DNA from: Streptomyces regalis
Lineage (GTDB): Bacteria > Actinomycetota > Actinomycetes > Streptomycetales > Streptomycetaceae
Reading direction: 5' to 3'
Assembly (NCBI RefSeq): GCF_001509475.1
Contig: NZ_LLZG01000165.1
Location: forward strand, 1 to 64,000
DNA length: 64,000 bases
Within the stretch, counting starts at the first letter, position 1. Each line of letters begins with the position of its first letter. The notes below the pieces were generated by a model, which worked only from the letters and a program-made list of their open reading frames with translations, searched no databases and was not told where the DNA came from. A program made the position numbers and the translations under genes. Positions 64,000 through 64,000 of this stretch are shown here, in pieces.

Positions 64000-64000
64000 G

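Overview
The window is high-GC actinobacterial DNA from a Streptomyces. The gene order of the conserved part (ychF, ppgK, ispH, xseA/xseB, glpX, a WhiB-like gene, two fumarases, a SpoIIE-type phosphatase, a class A penicillin-binding protein, SPFH protein, PadR plus ABC exporter, oxyR, ahpC) is, from memory, that of the Streptomyces coelicolor chromosome around SCO5032-SCO5061. It has acquired regions on both sides.

Positions 1-29155 are an accessory array lying directly downstream of ychF (which runs on the minus strand). Copies of the last codons of ychF recur at 29156-29200 (the real gene end, ...VEFRHGGTSGSGKK), 24488-24532 (same peptide, four synonymous changes), 17157-17192 (...VVEFRFNV) and 4543-4568 (...FRFNV). 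They cut the array into modules. Module 1 (24.5-29.15 kb) holds small hypothetical membrane and secreted proteins. Module 2 (17.2-24.5 kb) holds a decapitated short type II CBASS operon, an ImmA/IrrE regulator-protease with a TGT-like partner, a VapBC-like toxin-antitoxin pair and an AbiV-like gene. Module 3 (4.57-17.16 kb) holds a secreted NucA/NucB DNase with an acidic putative immunity protein, a membrane-anchored NB-ARC/WD40 protein, a 5'-truncated pPIWI_RE gene with a small partner, and a tyrosine-integrase remnant beside the terminal att copy. Module 4 (1-4.5 kb) holds a membrane NACHT NTPase and an IS5-family element. Blocks of tRNA-like T-arm sequence and a hairpin sit beside the FRFNV-type copies. 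The layout suggests serial site-specific integration at the ychF 3' end, each round adding defence or conflict genes.

Positions 29156-54784 are ordinary chromosome: housekeeping, central carbon (glpX, class I and class II fumarase), isoprenoid (ispH), repair (xseAB), cell wall (PBP) and regulatory genes, with clear hairpin terminators between convergent genes and one WD40 pseudogene between the fumarases.

From about 54900 to the window end lies an actinomycete integrative and conjugative element (AICE). It uses a large serine integrase and has entered ahpC after codon 42, cutting off the peroxiredoxin just beside its regulator oxyR. Its backbone is int, repSA-type replication initiator, FtsK-like traSA with overlapping small genes, and a divergent GntR (KorSA-like) repressor with three copies of an ACTTATCCGGATGAGT-type operator. 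Cargo includes two small secreted SH3-like proteins and a methyltransferase. Its right end is outside the window.
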